Of a stretch of 64,000 nucleotides of DNA, positions 1 to 9,485 are shown piece by piece. The stretch lies in NCBI RefSeq assembly GCF_002159915.1, contig NZ_NFJP01000008.1, positions 1 through 64,000 of the forward strand. Reading direction: 5' to 3'. The translations under genes were made by a program, and so were the position numbers. Origin of the DNA: Gordonibacter sp. An230 (lineage in GTDB: Bacteria; Actinomycetota; Coriobacteriia; Coriobacteriales; Eggerthellaceae). Under the pieces are notes generated by a model. The model saw nothing but the letters and a program-made list of their open reading frames with translations, was not told the DNA's origin and did no database searches. Position 1 is the stretch's first letter. Each line of letters opens with the position of its first letter.

Positions 1-882
1 GTGGACGAGAGCTGGGAGGCGGCCCACGGCGGGGCCGCGGACGACCCCTACGAGCGCATCGGCGCGGGCGACCAGGGGATGATGTTCGGCTACGCCTGCG
101 ACGAGACGAGCGCCCTCATGCCCATGCCCATCTACCTTGCCCAGCGCATGAGCGAGCGCCTTGCCGCCGTGCGCAAGGAAGGCGTGCTCGACTACCTGCG
201 CCCCGACGGCAAGACCCAGGTGAGCGTGCGCTACATCGACGGCCGCCCCACGCAGGTGGAGAAGGTGGTCGTGTCCACGCAGCACGCCGAGGAGGTCCCC
301 TACGAGCGGCTGCGCGCCGACGTGGTGGAGCAGGTGGTGCGCCCGGTGCTCGCGGCCGAGGGCGTGGAGCTCTCCCCGGACGCCGAGATCCACGTGAACC
401 CCACGGGCCGCTTCGTCATTGGAGGCCCTATGGGCGACTGCGGGCTCACGGGCCGCAAGATCATCGTGGACACCTACGGCGGCATGGGACGGCACGGCGG
501 CGGCGCCTTCTCCGGCAAGGACTGCACGAAGGTGGACCGCTCGGCGGCCTACGCGGCGCGCTGGGTGGCGAAGAACGTGGTGGCCGCGGGCCTCGCGCGC
601 CGCTGCGAGGTGCAGGTGGCCTACGCCATCGGCGTGGCGCGCCCCGTGAGCGTGATGGTGGACACCTTCGGCACGGCCGCCGTGGCCGAGGCCGACATCG
701 AGCGCGCGGTGGCCGAGGTGTTCGACCTGCGCCCCGGCGCCATTATCGACGCGCTGGATTTGCGCCGTCCCATCTACCGCAAGACGGCCGCCTACGGCCA
801 CTTCGGCCGCGAGCTGCCCGAGTTCACCTGGGAGCGCACCGACCGGGTGGACGAGCTGCGGAAGGCGTGCGGGCTGGCGTAG
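1..882 (+). CDS. metK: S-adenosylmethionine synthetase, 5' end outside the window
   Basis: Makes S-adenosylmethionine from ATP and methionine in the cytoplasm. The visible part is the central and C-terminal portion: the [16 protein letters not shown] block near residue 21, and the glycine-rich [15 protein letters not shown] block near residue 160 followed by [12 protein letters not shown]. The C-terminus is complete (TAG at 880-882). The family is about 390-400 residues, so roughly 100 residues lie before base 1; the GTG at base 1 is an in-frame valine, not the true start. Downstream is a 537-base gap before priA, so it probably ends its transcript. Confidence 0.96.
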   Translation: MDESWEAAHGGAADDPYERIGAGDQGMMFGYACDETSALMPMPIYLAQRMSERLAAVRKEGVLDYLRPDGKTQVSVRYIDGRPTQVEKVVVSTQHAEEVPYERLRADVVEQVVRPVLAAEGVELSPDAEIHVNPTGRFVIGGPMGDCGLTGRKIIVDTYGGMGRHGGGAFSGKDCTKVDRSAAYAARWVAKNVVAAGLARRCEVQVAYAIGVARPVSVMVDTFGTAAVAEADIERAVAEVFDLRPGAIIDALDLRRPIYRKTAAYGHFGRELPEFTWERTDRVDELRKACGLA

Positions 883-1143
883 CCCGCATGCGGCGCGTCT
901 GCCCGGATCCGCCTGGCGCGGCGCGGTCGGACGGGCGTCGCCGCTTTCCGCTTCGCCCTGATCGCCCTTCGCGGGCTCCGAGTCTCCGAAAGCCGGTCGG
1001 CAAGGCGGCGGGCGAGATCGACGTGCTCGATTTCGCCGTCGAAATGGCCACGGAACCGCGTTCTGGCACGGACTCCTCTGCTTTTCCTCCTGCTATTTCC
1101 TGCGACCTGGGGTTTCGGCGAAAGCTCGAAGGGGAAAAGGGGA

Positions 1144-1187
1144 TTTTGGCCGCGATTCCGTGCCAGAGCGCGGTTTCGCGGCCAAAA
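1144..1187. repeat. Inverted repeat, possible metK terminator
   Basis: Eleven-base perfect arms (TTTTGGCCGCG and CGCGGCCAAAA) separated by 22 bases. The right arm is extended by more A residues. A stem of this kind could act as a terminator or processing site after metK, but the plus strand lacks a U-tract, so the role is uncertain. Confidence 0.35.
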
Positions 1188-1293
1188 AACGGCGCGCGCC
1201 GCGCATGCGGTGGCGCGCCCTGCCCGTTCTCCCGTTTGCGAGAGCGATCTTGCCGTCGTCTCCGTTTCCCCCGGCGCGCGAGGCTCTTTCGCC

Positions 1294-1303
1294 GGGGGGG
1301 GGG
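1294..1303. repeat. Ten-G homopolymer in the priA upstream region
   Basis: Ten consecutive G on the plus strand, about 117 bases before the priA start and outside any credible gene. One of several 9-10 base G/C runs in this window; such tracts are prone to slippage. No effect on a reading frame is predicted here. Confidence 0.6.
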
Positions 1304-1406
1304 TCGTGCGCGCGAGACGCGTCTTCGCCGGAGCTTCCGGGCGCGCCGAGCCGCGCGGTTTTCGTGCGGCCTTGGCGGGCGCGCCCTTTGCGGCCCGGGC
1401 TTGGAA

Positions 1407-1412
1407 TATACT
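1407..1412 (+). promoter_or_regulatory. Candidate -10 element of priA (possibly leaderless)
   Basis: TATACT ends 7 bases before the priA ATG at 1420, so transcription would begin at or next to the start codon. No clear -35 hexamer at the usual spacing, and no Shine-Dalgarno sequence precedes the ATG, which fits leaderless translation. Weak evidence overall. Confidence 0.35.
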
Positions 1413-1419
1413 GGACGCC

Positions 1420-3753
1420 ATGAAGCTCGCATCGGTCATCCTCGACATACCCACGCAGGCGCTCGACGCGCCCTACACCTACGCCGTGCCCGAGGACGGC
1501 GGCGACGGCGACCTTCCCATCGAAGTGGGATGCGCCGTGCTCGTGCCGTTCCACGGTCGGCGCGCGGTGGGCTTCGTCATCGACCTGGCGCAGGCCGAGG
1601 AATGCGACTGGCTTGCCGGGTTCGATCCCGCCAATCTCAAGGGCATCGTGCGCGCGGTGAGCCGCCCTTACTTCGACGAGGAGGGCGCGGCGTGCGCGCG
1701 CTGGCTCTCGGAGCGCTACATCGCGCCGCTCTCGTCGTGCGTGCGCCTGTTCACGCCGCCGGGGGGCGTGCCCCGCATGGTGCGGTCGCGCGAGGGCTAC
1801 TGGCGGCTCGAGGAGCCGACGGTAGGAGAGGTGGACGACCGTTGGGTTGTGCCCGGTCCGAAGTTCTCCTCGTTCGAAGCCCGGAGGAACGCGGTCAAAC
1901 AGGCGGCCATCGTGGAGGCGCTGCGTGCAGGAGAGCTGCGCGTGGCTGAGCTTGCCGCCGAGTTCGGCGCGGTGGCCGACGCGGTCAAAACGCTTGAGCG
2001 GAAAGACGTGGTGCGCGTGGAGCGCCGCCGCCGCTTGCGCGGGGTGCCCGGAGACGCGCGCGGGCGCTCCGGGGAAGACGGCGGGTTCTCGCCCAGCCCC
2101 AAGCCTCCGCTCACAAAGGGTCAGGGTGCCGCCCTTGCGGCCATCGATGCGGCGCGCGAGCGCGGCGCGGGCGAAGTCGTGGTCGTGGACGGCGTCACGG
2201 GCTCGGGCAAAACAGAGGTGTACCTCCAGGCGATCGAGAGCGCGCTCTCGGCGGGCCGCACGGCGTGTGTGCTCGTGCCCGAAATATCGCTCACGCCGCA
2301 GACTGTGGCGCGCTTTCGCGGCCGTTTCGGCGACACGGTGGCCGTCATGCACTCGCGCATGAGCCAAGGCGAGCGCTTCGATCAGTGGGACCTCATCCGC
2401 AGCGGACAGGCGCGCGTCGTCGTCGGCGCGCGAAGCGCGCTGTTCACGCCGCTGGCCAACGTGGGGCTCTTCGTCATCGACGAGGAGCACGAGGGCTCCT
2501 ACAAGCAGGACAGCGCCCCGCGCTACCGCGCGCGCGACGTGGCCGTGTGGATGGCGCGGCGCGCGGGTGCGGCGGTGGTGCTGGGCAGCGCGACGCCCTC
2601 CATCGAGACGCTGCACGCCTGCGCGAAGGATGCCGCATGGCATCGCGTCGAGCTGCCCGAGCGCGCCAACGGCAGGCCGCTTCCCGAGGTGCGCGTCGTC
2701 GACATGGCCAAGGAATTCTCCAGCGGGTCGCGCTCCATGTTCTCCGGCGCGCTTTCACGCGCGCTTGCCGAGGAGCTTTCCACGGGCCGCAAGGCGGTGC
2801 TTTTGCTCAACCAGCGCGGCTTCGCGAAATTCCTGCTTTGCCGCGAATGCGGGTTCGTGCCCGAGTGCCCGTCGTGCTCCACTTCGCTCACCTACCACGA
2901 GCGCGGAAACTTCCTCATCTGCCATCATTGCGGCTACCGCGTGCCGACGCCGCCTGCGTGCCCGGAGTGCGGCAGCCCCTACCTCAAGAAATTCGGCGCG
3001 GGCACCCAGCGCGTCGAGGCTGAGCTGCGCGCGCTGCTCAACGAGATGCCCGGCGTCGGCCCGGGCGTCCCCATCGTCCGCATGGACGCCGACACCACGT
3101 CCGGCAAAGGCGCCCACCAGCGGTTGCTCGAGGAGTTCGCCGCAGCCGATGCGGCGGTGCTCCTCGGCACGCAGATGATCGCGAAGGGGCTTGATTTCGA
3201 GGACGTCACGCTTGTCGGCGTCATCAGCGCCGATACCATGCTGAAACTTCCCGACTACCGCGCCGCGGAACGCACGTTCTCGCTGTTGGAGCAGGTGGCC
3301 GGCCGCGCCGGGCGAGCCGCGCTGCCGGGGCGGGTGCTCGTGCAGACCTACGAGGCCGCCGCTGCGCCCATACGCGCTGCTGCGGCCCACGACCGGGCGC
3401 TCTTTTTGCGCGACGAGCTGCCCAAGCGGCGCCTTCTGGGCTATCCGCCCTATGTGCGCATGGCGAACGTCCTTCTGTGGGGCAAGGACGAGCCTGCGGT
3501 GCGCGGCGCCGCGCTCGAGCTTCAGCGCGACCTCGAGTGCGCGGTGCGCGACTTTGGTGGGGATGGGTGGAGCGTGCTTCCCGCTGTGCCGTGCGTGCTC
3601 GCGAAGCTGCGCGGCACGTACCGCTGGCACGTGGTGGTGAAATGCCCTTCCGACGCCGACCTCTCTTGCGCGCTTTTGCCGCTGTTCCGGCGTCGTAAGC
3701 CTGACAAGCTCGTCAACGTGGCCGTGGACATTGATCCCGACGATCTGCTGTGA
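1420..3753 (+). CDS. priA: Primosomal protein N' (replication restart helicase PriA)
   Basis: Superfamily 2 DNA helicase that reloads the replisome at stalled forks. 777 residues from the ATG at 1420. The N-terminal DNA-binding region starts [15 protein letters not shown]. The Walker A motif [13 protein letters not shown] is near residue 258 and the DEEH box ([11 protein letters not shown]) near 354. The zinc-binding insertion carries paired cysteines CRECG, CPSC, CHHCG and CPECG (about 475-518), and the helicase C-terminal part reads [18 protein letters not shown]. The frame is open upstream, but the translation there is arginine-rich and unlike PriA, so this ATG was chosen. It overlaps nothing and precedes the sigma factor gene by about 150 bases. 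Confidence 0.96.
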   Translation: MKLASVILDIPTQALDAPYTYAVPEDGGDGDLPIEVGCAVLVPFHGRRAVGFVIDLAQAEECDWLAGFDPANLKGIVRAVSRPYFDEEGAACARWLSERYIAPLSSCVRLFTPPGGVPRMVRSREGYWRLEEPTVGEVDDRWVVPGPKFSSFEARRNAVKQAAIVEALRAGELRVAELAAEFGAVADAVKTLERKDVVRVERRRRLRGVPGDARGRSGEDGGFSPSPKPPLTKGQGAALAAIDAARERGAGEVVVVDGVTGSGKTEVYLQAIESALSAGRTACVLVPEISLTPQTVARFRGRFGDTVAVMHSRMSQGERFDQWDLIRSGQARVVVGARSALFTPLANVGLFVIDEEHEGSYKQDSAPRYRARDVAVWMARRAGAAVVLGSATPSIETLHACAKDAAWHRVELPERANGRPLPEVRVVDMAKEFSSGSRSMFSGALSRALAEELSTGRKAVLLLNQRGFAKFLLCRECGFVPECPSCSTSLTYHERGNFLICHHCGYRVPTPPACPECGSPYLKKFGAGTQRVEAELRALLNEMPGVGPGVPIVRMDADTTSGKGAHQRLLEEFAAADAAVLLGTQMIAKGLDFEDVTLVGVISADTMLKLPDYRAAERTFSLLEQVAGRAGRAALPGRVLVQTYEAAAAPIRAAAAHDRALFLRDELPKRRLLGYPPYVRMANVLLWGKDEPAVRGAALELQRDLECAVRDFGGDGWSVLPAVPCVLAKLRGTYRWHVVVKCPSDADLSCALLPLFRRRKPDKLVNVAVDIDPDDLL

Positions 3754-3822
3754 CGCGCTTTCGGGCGATGCGCCGAGGCGGTTCGGAGGGGATCGAGATT
3801 CGCGGCTCGCGCTCCAGCCTTT

Positions 3823-3828
3823 TATGAT
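3823..3828 (+). promoter_or_regulatory. Candidate -10 element of the sigma factor gene
   Basis: TATGAT in an AT-richer patch, about 77 bases before the GTG start at 3905. The -35 region is not well matched. Position between priA and the sigma gene is right for a promoter. Confidence 0.4.
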
Positions 3829-3904
3829 ACACTGTTTGGCTGTATCTTTGCGCCCTGCGCGCGCCCGTATGCGCCCGCACCGTCCTGTTGGAAAGGAAGA
3901 TCAC

Positions 3905-5137
<1,233 letters not shown>

Positions 5138-5437
5138 GGCTCCGTCGGCCTAGAGGTTGCCGGAGCGGCGCCGATGCTGCGCTTCGTTCCGTCGGCCTGA
5201 CGGCTTCCGGAACGGTGCCGATGTTGCGAAGGGCCCTGGCACCCCGCCTTGCCGCGATGGCGAAGACTCGCGTACTGAAGTACGCTTCGCTTTCCCATTT
5301 CGTCGGTTCGGGGCGCCAGGGCCCTTCTCGCTGACTTGCTACGCCAACCCGTGCGGTTGGGCATACGGATCTGCGAGCTTCAGTTCGCGCTTCGCGCGAA
5401 TCGGCCGCAGGTGCGCCGAAGTTGAGGGGATTGCGCC
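5138..5437. repeat. Structured intergenic repeat block after rpoD
   Basis: Two imperfect 40-base direct copies, 5142-5181 and 5189-5228, share CCGTCGGCCT and CCGATG(C/T)TGCG. A long stem follows: a 19-base arm at 5228-5246 pairs with 5309-5327 with one mismatch, enclosing a small dyad around GCGTACTGAAGTACGC. A short CCAACC...GGTTGG hairpin lies further on. No coding frame is convincing. The block looks like a dispersed intergenic repeat or a strong terminator-like structure; which one cannot be decided here. Confidence 0.6.
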
Positions 5438-7762
5438 ATGCAACAGGAAAAACTCGAATTCTTCGCCAGCTGCCTCGCCGGGTTGGAGGCTCCGCTCGCC
5501 GACGAGCTGAAGGCGCTCGGCATCAGGAGCGTGCGGCCGCTCGGCGGCGGCGTGGCTTTCTTCTGCGACGTGCGCCATGCGCTCGCGGCGTGCCTGTGGT
5601 CCCGGCTGGCCTCGCGCATCATGCTGGTGGTGGGGCGCGTGGACGCGCGCCTGGCCGACCTGCTGTTCGAGGACGCGTTGGAGCTTCCCTGGGAGGATGT
5701 GATCGCGCCCGGCGCGAGCATCGCGGTGTCGGCCCACGGCATGAACGACGAGCTGCGCAACACGCGCTTCACCGCGCTCAAGGTGAAGGACGCCGTGTGT
5801 GACCGCCTGCGCGAGGCGCGGGGGGAGCGCCCGAACGTGGACGCCGAGCGTCCCGATGCGGCCATCGACGTGCGCGTGCGCGAGAATCGCGCTACCATCT
5901 CGCTCGACCTCACCGGCGCCTCGCTCTACCGCCGCACCTATCTCGCGCCCGACGAGGGCGCGGAGGCTCCGCTCGAATGCGCGCTTGCGGCCGGGCTTTT
6001 GGCGCTGGCTGGATGGGGCGATGCGTCCGCCGCCGGCGCGGCGCTCGTCGATCCGGCATGCGGCGACGGAGCCGTGGTAGTGGAGGCGGCGGCCGTGGCG
6101 TGCGATCTCGCACCGGGGCTCTTACGGGAGCATTGGGGGTTCTTCGGTTGGGCCCAGTCCCGGCCCGAGTGGTGGAATGAGCTCATTGCCGAAGCCGATG
6201 ATCGTTTCGAGCGCGGTCTGACAGCAGTCACCGCTCCGGGCACGCTCGAAAGGCCCTTGTCGGCCGCGCCCGATCTCGCGCATGTGCGCTTCGTCGGCTT
6301 GTCCGCTTCTTCACCGGCCATCGCGCGGGCGCGTGCACGCGCCAAGCGAGCGGGGCTGCGACAGGCGGTGAGCATCGAGCTGGGCGGTGCAGAGGAGGCG
6401 CGCGCGCTGACAGGGCGTGCGGTCGCCGCGGCGGAATCCTCGCGCGAACGTCGAGGCGCGGCTCCCTCTTGCTGCGAACATCGCCGCTGCCTGGTGGCGA
6501 GCGTGCTCGGCGCCCGCGAGCGCTCCTCGGAGGCGAGCGCCCAGGCCGACGCCGCCGCGTTCGCGGCGGCCGCTGCGGCGACTCCGGAGGGCTCGGCGTT
6601 CGCGGTGGCGGGCAGCGAGGCCGTGGAGGACCGCTTCGGCCGGGCGCCGGGCACGCGCGTCGAGCTCGGGCGCGACCGCGTGGCGGTGGAGGCGCTCGTG
6701 TTCCACGCGCCGCCCGCCGTCTCCGCCGTGGTCATGGTGCCCGACCCTGCCGGCGGCGCCGAGCACCGCGTGGAGGTGCTGGAGCCCGCTTCCGAGCAGT
6801 TCTCGTCCCGCCTGTTCAAGGTGGCCAAGGAGCGCCGCAAGTGGGCGCGCCGCGAGGGGGTCTCGTGCTACCGCGTCTACGACGCCGATTTGCCCGATTA
6901 CGCCGTGGCCATCGACGTGTACGCGGGTGCGGGGGAGGCCGAGGGCAACACCTACCTGCATATCGCCGAGTACGCGCCGCCCTCCTCGGTCGACCCCGCC
7001 CGTGCGCGCCGGCGCTTCGACGACGTGCTGGCGCTTGCGCCGGTGGTTCTGGGCGTTCGGCCCGACCACGTGTTCGCCAAGACGCGCCGCCGCGACAAGG
7101 GCGGCTCGCAGTATCGCGACGCCGGCCGGCGCAGCTATGTGACGCAGGTCGCAGAGGACGGCTACCTCATGGAGGTGGACCTGTCGGGCTACCTGGACAC
7201 GGGCATCTTCCTGGACCACCGCGCCACGCGCGAGCTCGTGGGCGCGAAGGCGGCGGGCAAGCGCTTCCTCAACCTGTTCGCCTACACGGGCACGGCCACC
7301 GTGCACGCGGCCGGCGGTGGGGCGGTGGAGACGACGACGGTGGACCTCTCGCAGACCTACCTGGACTGGGCGCGGCGCAACATGGCCGGCAACGGCTTCG
7401 CCGGGCCCGAGCACTCCTTCGAGCGCGCCGACGTCATGGCCTGGATCACCGAGTGCCGCCGCAAGCCCCTGCGCTACGACCTGATCTTCGTGGACCCGCC
7501 CACGTTCTCCAACTCGAAGGCCATGGGCAGCCGCACCTGGGACGTGCAGCGCGACCACGTGGAGCTGCTCATCGGCGTGACGCGCCTGCTCACCAAGGGC
7601 GGCGAAGCCGTGTTCTCGTGCAACCTGCGCACGTTCAAGCCCGACCTGGAGACGTTGGCCAAATACGGGGTGGCGTTGGAGGACATCACGGCGTCTACGA
7701 TCCCCCACGACTTCGAGCGCAACCCCCGCATTCACCAATGCTATCTGGTGAGGCGTGCTTAG
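5438..7762 (+). CDS. rlmL: Fused 23S rRNA methyltransferase RlmKL-like, RlmL motif degenerate
   Basis: 774 residues; start ATG with GAGGGG 8 bases upstream. The N-terminal part is a THUMP-bearing RlmL half (m2G2445 type) with SAM motif DPACGDG at 205-211 and EHWGFFGW at 231-238. The C-terminal part is an RlmK half (m7G2069 type). It runs from about residue 455 (RLFKVAKERRKWARREGVSCYRVYDADLPDYAV) and contains LDTGIFLDHR, NLFAYTGTATVHAAGGG and DPPTFSNSK. The oddity is in the RlmL half: where E. coli has S-NPPYGER, this protein reads S-VLGARER (355-362), so the catalytic NPPY is gone although the SAM site remains. The middle is alanine-rich. The RlmK half looks intact. Confidence 0.9.
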   Translation: MQQEKLEFFASCLAGLEAPLADELKALGIRSVRPLGGGVAFFCDVRHALAACLWSRLASRIMLVVGRVDARLADLLFEDALELPWEDVIAPGASIAVSAHGMNDELRNTRFTALKVKDAVCDRLREARGERPNVDAERPDAAIDVRVRENRATISLDLTGASLYRRTYLAPDEGAEAPLECALAAGLLALAGWGDASAAGAALVDPACGDGAVVVEAAAVACDLAPGLLREHWGFFGWAQSRPEWWNELIAEADDRFERGLTAVTAPGTLERPLSAAPDLAHVRFVGLSASSPAIARARARAKRAGLRQAVSIELGGAEEARALTGRAVAAAESSRERRGAAPSCCEHRRCLVASVLGARERSSEASAQADAAAFAAAAAATPEGSAFAVAGSEAVEDRFGRAPGTRVELGRDRVAVEALVFHAPPAVSAVVMVPDPAGGAEHRVEVLEPASEQFSSRLFKVAKERRKWARREGVSCYRVYDADLPDYAVAIDVYAGAGEAEGNTYLHIAEYAPPSSVDPARARRRFDDVLALAPVVLGVRPDHVFAKTRRRDKGGSQYRDAGRRSYVTQVAEDGYLMEVDLSGYLDTGIFLDHRATRELVGAKAAGKRFLNLFAYTGTATVHAAGGGAVETTTVDLSQTYLDWARRNMAGNGFAGPEHSFERADVMAWITECRRKPLRYDLIFVDPPTFSNSKAMGSRTWDVQRDHVELLIGVTRLLTKGGEAVFSCNLRTFKPDLETLAKYGVALEDITASTIPHDFERNPRIHQCYLVRRA

Positions 7763-7776
7763 CGGAGCATGTTCAT

Positions 7777-7806
7777 GGCGCCCCTGCCCGTGTGGGCAGG
7801 GGCGCC
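7777..7806 (+). terminator. Strong stem-loop after rlmKL
   Basis: Perfect 13-base arms (GGCGCCCCTGCCC and complement) around a GTGT loop, 14 bases after the rlmKL stop. It lacks a clear U-tract (GAAAGG follows), so it is a stem-loop transcript end or processing site. The convergent thioredoxin reductase gene ends at 7940. Confidence 0.6.
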
Positions 7807-7939
7807 GAAAGGGGGCGCCGTCCTCGCTTGTCGCAACCATGGGCCTATTCAAGGCGGAAGGGGATGGCTCCGCCCTTACCTGACTGGGCGCGACCGGTTG
7901 GCGAGGAGGCGTTCGGGGTGTTGTCCTTTGAAGGTCGGT

Positions 7940-9097
7940 TCACCCGTTCTCGCGCACGACCTGAGCCTTGTTCTGCTCGTTCAAGGAGACGCCGTACTTT
8001 GCGGCGATGCCCCGTTTGAGGTTGACGTCGAACTCGAGGAAGCGCAACGGTTCCTCCTGCTCCCGGTTCTTCGCGCGCAGCTCGCCTAAGGCCTCCATGC
8101 TGCCGGGAAGGCCTGGATCCCAAAAACCCAGAAGCACGGGCTCATCGCTTTCGAGCACTTCGGTGCGGAACTGCTCCATCTCGGCAAGGTAACGCTCGGC
8201 TGCCGTTGCCGCTGCCGCGCCGTCGCCCACAGCTGTTGCCACCTGGCGCAGGTATTTCTGGCGCACGTCGCCGGCGGCGAACACGCCGCCTATTCCCAAG
8301 TCCATGTCATCGCCGGTGTGCAGCCAGCCACGCGAGTCGCGCGGAACCGCATCGCCGAGGAAATCGGTTGCGGGCACCATGCCGCAGAAGAAGAACACCC
8401 CTTGGCAGGGGAGGTCGCTCAGCTCGTCGGTGCGCACGTCTTTGATCTTCACGCCTTCGACCTCGTCGAGACCGTACACTTCAGCGATGGTGCTGTTGAA
8501 GAGAAAGCGCAGTTTCGGGTTCTTCAGGGCCTGCTCGGCTGCCAGTTTGTTGCAGTCCAAAACCCCTTCGTCGTGCACGACGACGATCGTGACGCTGCGG
8601 GCGAACTTCGCGATGAACTCGCTTTCCTCAATGGCCTGGTCGCCGCTGCCCAGCACGACAACGTCCTCGTCCTGGTAGAACTCGGCGTCGCAGGTGGCGC
8701 AATAGCTCACGCCGTTGCCGGCGAACTCCTTTTCGCCGGGAATGCCCAGCACGCGAGGGCTCGTGCCTGTGGCCAAGATGACGGCTTTGGCATGGTAGGT
8801 GGCTTTGCGCACGCTTACGAGCTTGTCGTCGCTCGAGAAATCCACGCTGCGCACAGTCTGCCGCCGTATCTCGGCGCCGAACTTTCGGGCATGCTCCGCC
8901 ATCCGCTCCATCAGCTCGGGTCCCGTGCTCTCGTCGACGGAGGGGTAGTTCACGATCTCGCGCGTGTCGTACACGCGTCCTCCGATGTTGCCCTTCTCCA
9001 AAATGAGCGTTCGCAGGCGCGCGCGGCCCCCGTAGATGCCGGCTGCCAGGCCTGCTGGGCCGCCTCCTATGACAATCAGGTCGAAGTATTCTTCCAT
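7940..9097 (-). CDS. trxB: Thioredoxin reductase with degenerate C-terminal thioredoxin-like domain
   Basis: NADPH/FAD-dependent disulfide reductase. 385 residues; start ATG with AAGGAG 8 bases upstream. FAD motif GGGPAGLAAG at 11-20, active-site disulfide CATC at 133-136, NADPH motif GSGDQAIEE near 149, and second FAD motif GGVFAAGDV. The core ends near residue 305. The remaining ~75 residues resemble a thioredoxin: FWDPG at the place of FWAPWCGPC, then LEFDV and AAKYGVS. The CGPC motif is replaced by sequence without cysteine, and the domain stops early. A thioredoxin-like gene lies directly upstream, so the fused copy may have decayed or become structural. Last gene of the arylsulfotransferase operon. 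Confidence 0.93.
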   Translation of the reverse strand: MEEYFDLIVIGGGPAGLAAGIYGGRARLRTLILEKGNIGGRVYDTREIVNYPSVDESTGPELMERMAEHARKFGAEIRRQTVRSVDFSSDDKLVSVRKATYHAKAVILATGTSPRVLGIPGEKEFAGNGVSYCATCDAEFYQDEDVVVLGSGDQAIEESEFIAKFARSVTIVVVHDEGVLDCNKLAAEQALKNPKLRFLFNSTIAEVYGLDEVEGVKIKDVRTDELSDLPCQGVFFFCGMVPATDFLGDAVPRDSRGWLHTGDDMDLGIGGVFAAGDVRQKYLRQVATAVGDGAAAATAAERYLAEMEQFRTEVLESDEPVLLGFWDPGLPGSMEALGELRAKNREQEEPLRFLEFDVNLKRGIAAKYGVSLNEQNKAQVVRENG

Positions 9098-9167
9098 GCA
9101 AAATTCTCCTTGACAACAACAATTTATTCCCTTTCGCCCGCGCGGAGGCGAGGCGGGCGACTCGGCG

Positions 9168-9485
9168 CTACAGCGCCTCGATCCGGTCGGCGAAGTCGTC
9201 CTCGCTCGCGTCTCCGGTTATGCGGCTTTGAGCTTCGCCGTCGGCGAAGAACAGGGTTTGCGGCACGCCTTTAAGATGCTGCTTCGCCATCAGGCCTGGC
9301 TGCTCTTCCACGTCCACTTCGAAGAAAGGGACAGAAGGATAGTCTTCCTTCAGCGCCTCGAGCTTGGCATGCACGCTTTTGCACACCGTGCAAGATTTGC
9401 GGGAGAACAGCACGAGGCAGTGCTCCCCATCGTCTTCGACGATCTCCTCGAATGCCGCCGCATTCAGCGATTCGAACGCGCTCAT
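9168..9485 (-). CDS. Thioredoxin-like protein (CxxC)
   Basis: 105 residues from ATG at 9485, which overlaps the stop of the MFS gene by 4 bases (ATGA), indicating coupled translation. The redox motif SCTVC places cysteines at 32 and 35. FFEVDVEEQPGLMAKQHLKGVPQTLFFADG matches the thioredoxin beta3 and cis-proline region (VPQT). It probably receives electrons from the thioredoxin reductase encoded next. It lacks the usual WCGPC signature, so it belongs to a divergent thioredoxin subgroup rather than classical TrxA. Confidence 0.85.
   Translation of the reverse strand: MSAFESLNAAAFEEIVEDDGEHCLVLFSRKSCTVCKSVHAKLEALKEDYPSVPFFEVDVEEQPGLMAKQHLKGVPQTLFFADGEAQSRITGDASEDDFADRIEAL

Larger units (their letters stand above)
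883..1419. other. 537-base intergenic region between metK and priA
   Basis: No convincing gene. It contains an inverted repeat with 11-base arms (TTTTGGCCGCG at 1144-1154 and its complement at 1177-1187) and a run of ten G at 1294-1303. A TATACT -10-like hexamer at 1407-1412 lies immediately before the priA start. Open frames on both strands here are GC-rich shadows with arginine/alanine-rich translations. Confidence 0.6.

Noticed and set aside
1093-2643. Long open frame antisense to priA
   Set aside because: It is a shadow of high-GC codon bias; the translation is histidine/arginine-rich with no motif and the sense strand encodes a clear PriA.
6400-6560. Compensating frameshifts hiding an NPPY motif in rlmKL
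   Set aside because: The two other frames across this segment show no NPPY-like sequence, and the in-frame residues align with flanking RlmL sequence, so loss of the motif is more likely than a sequencing error.
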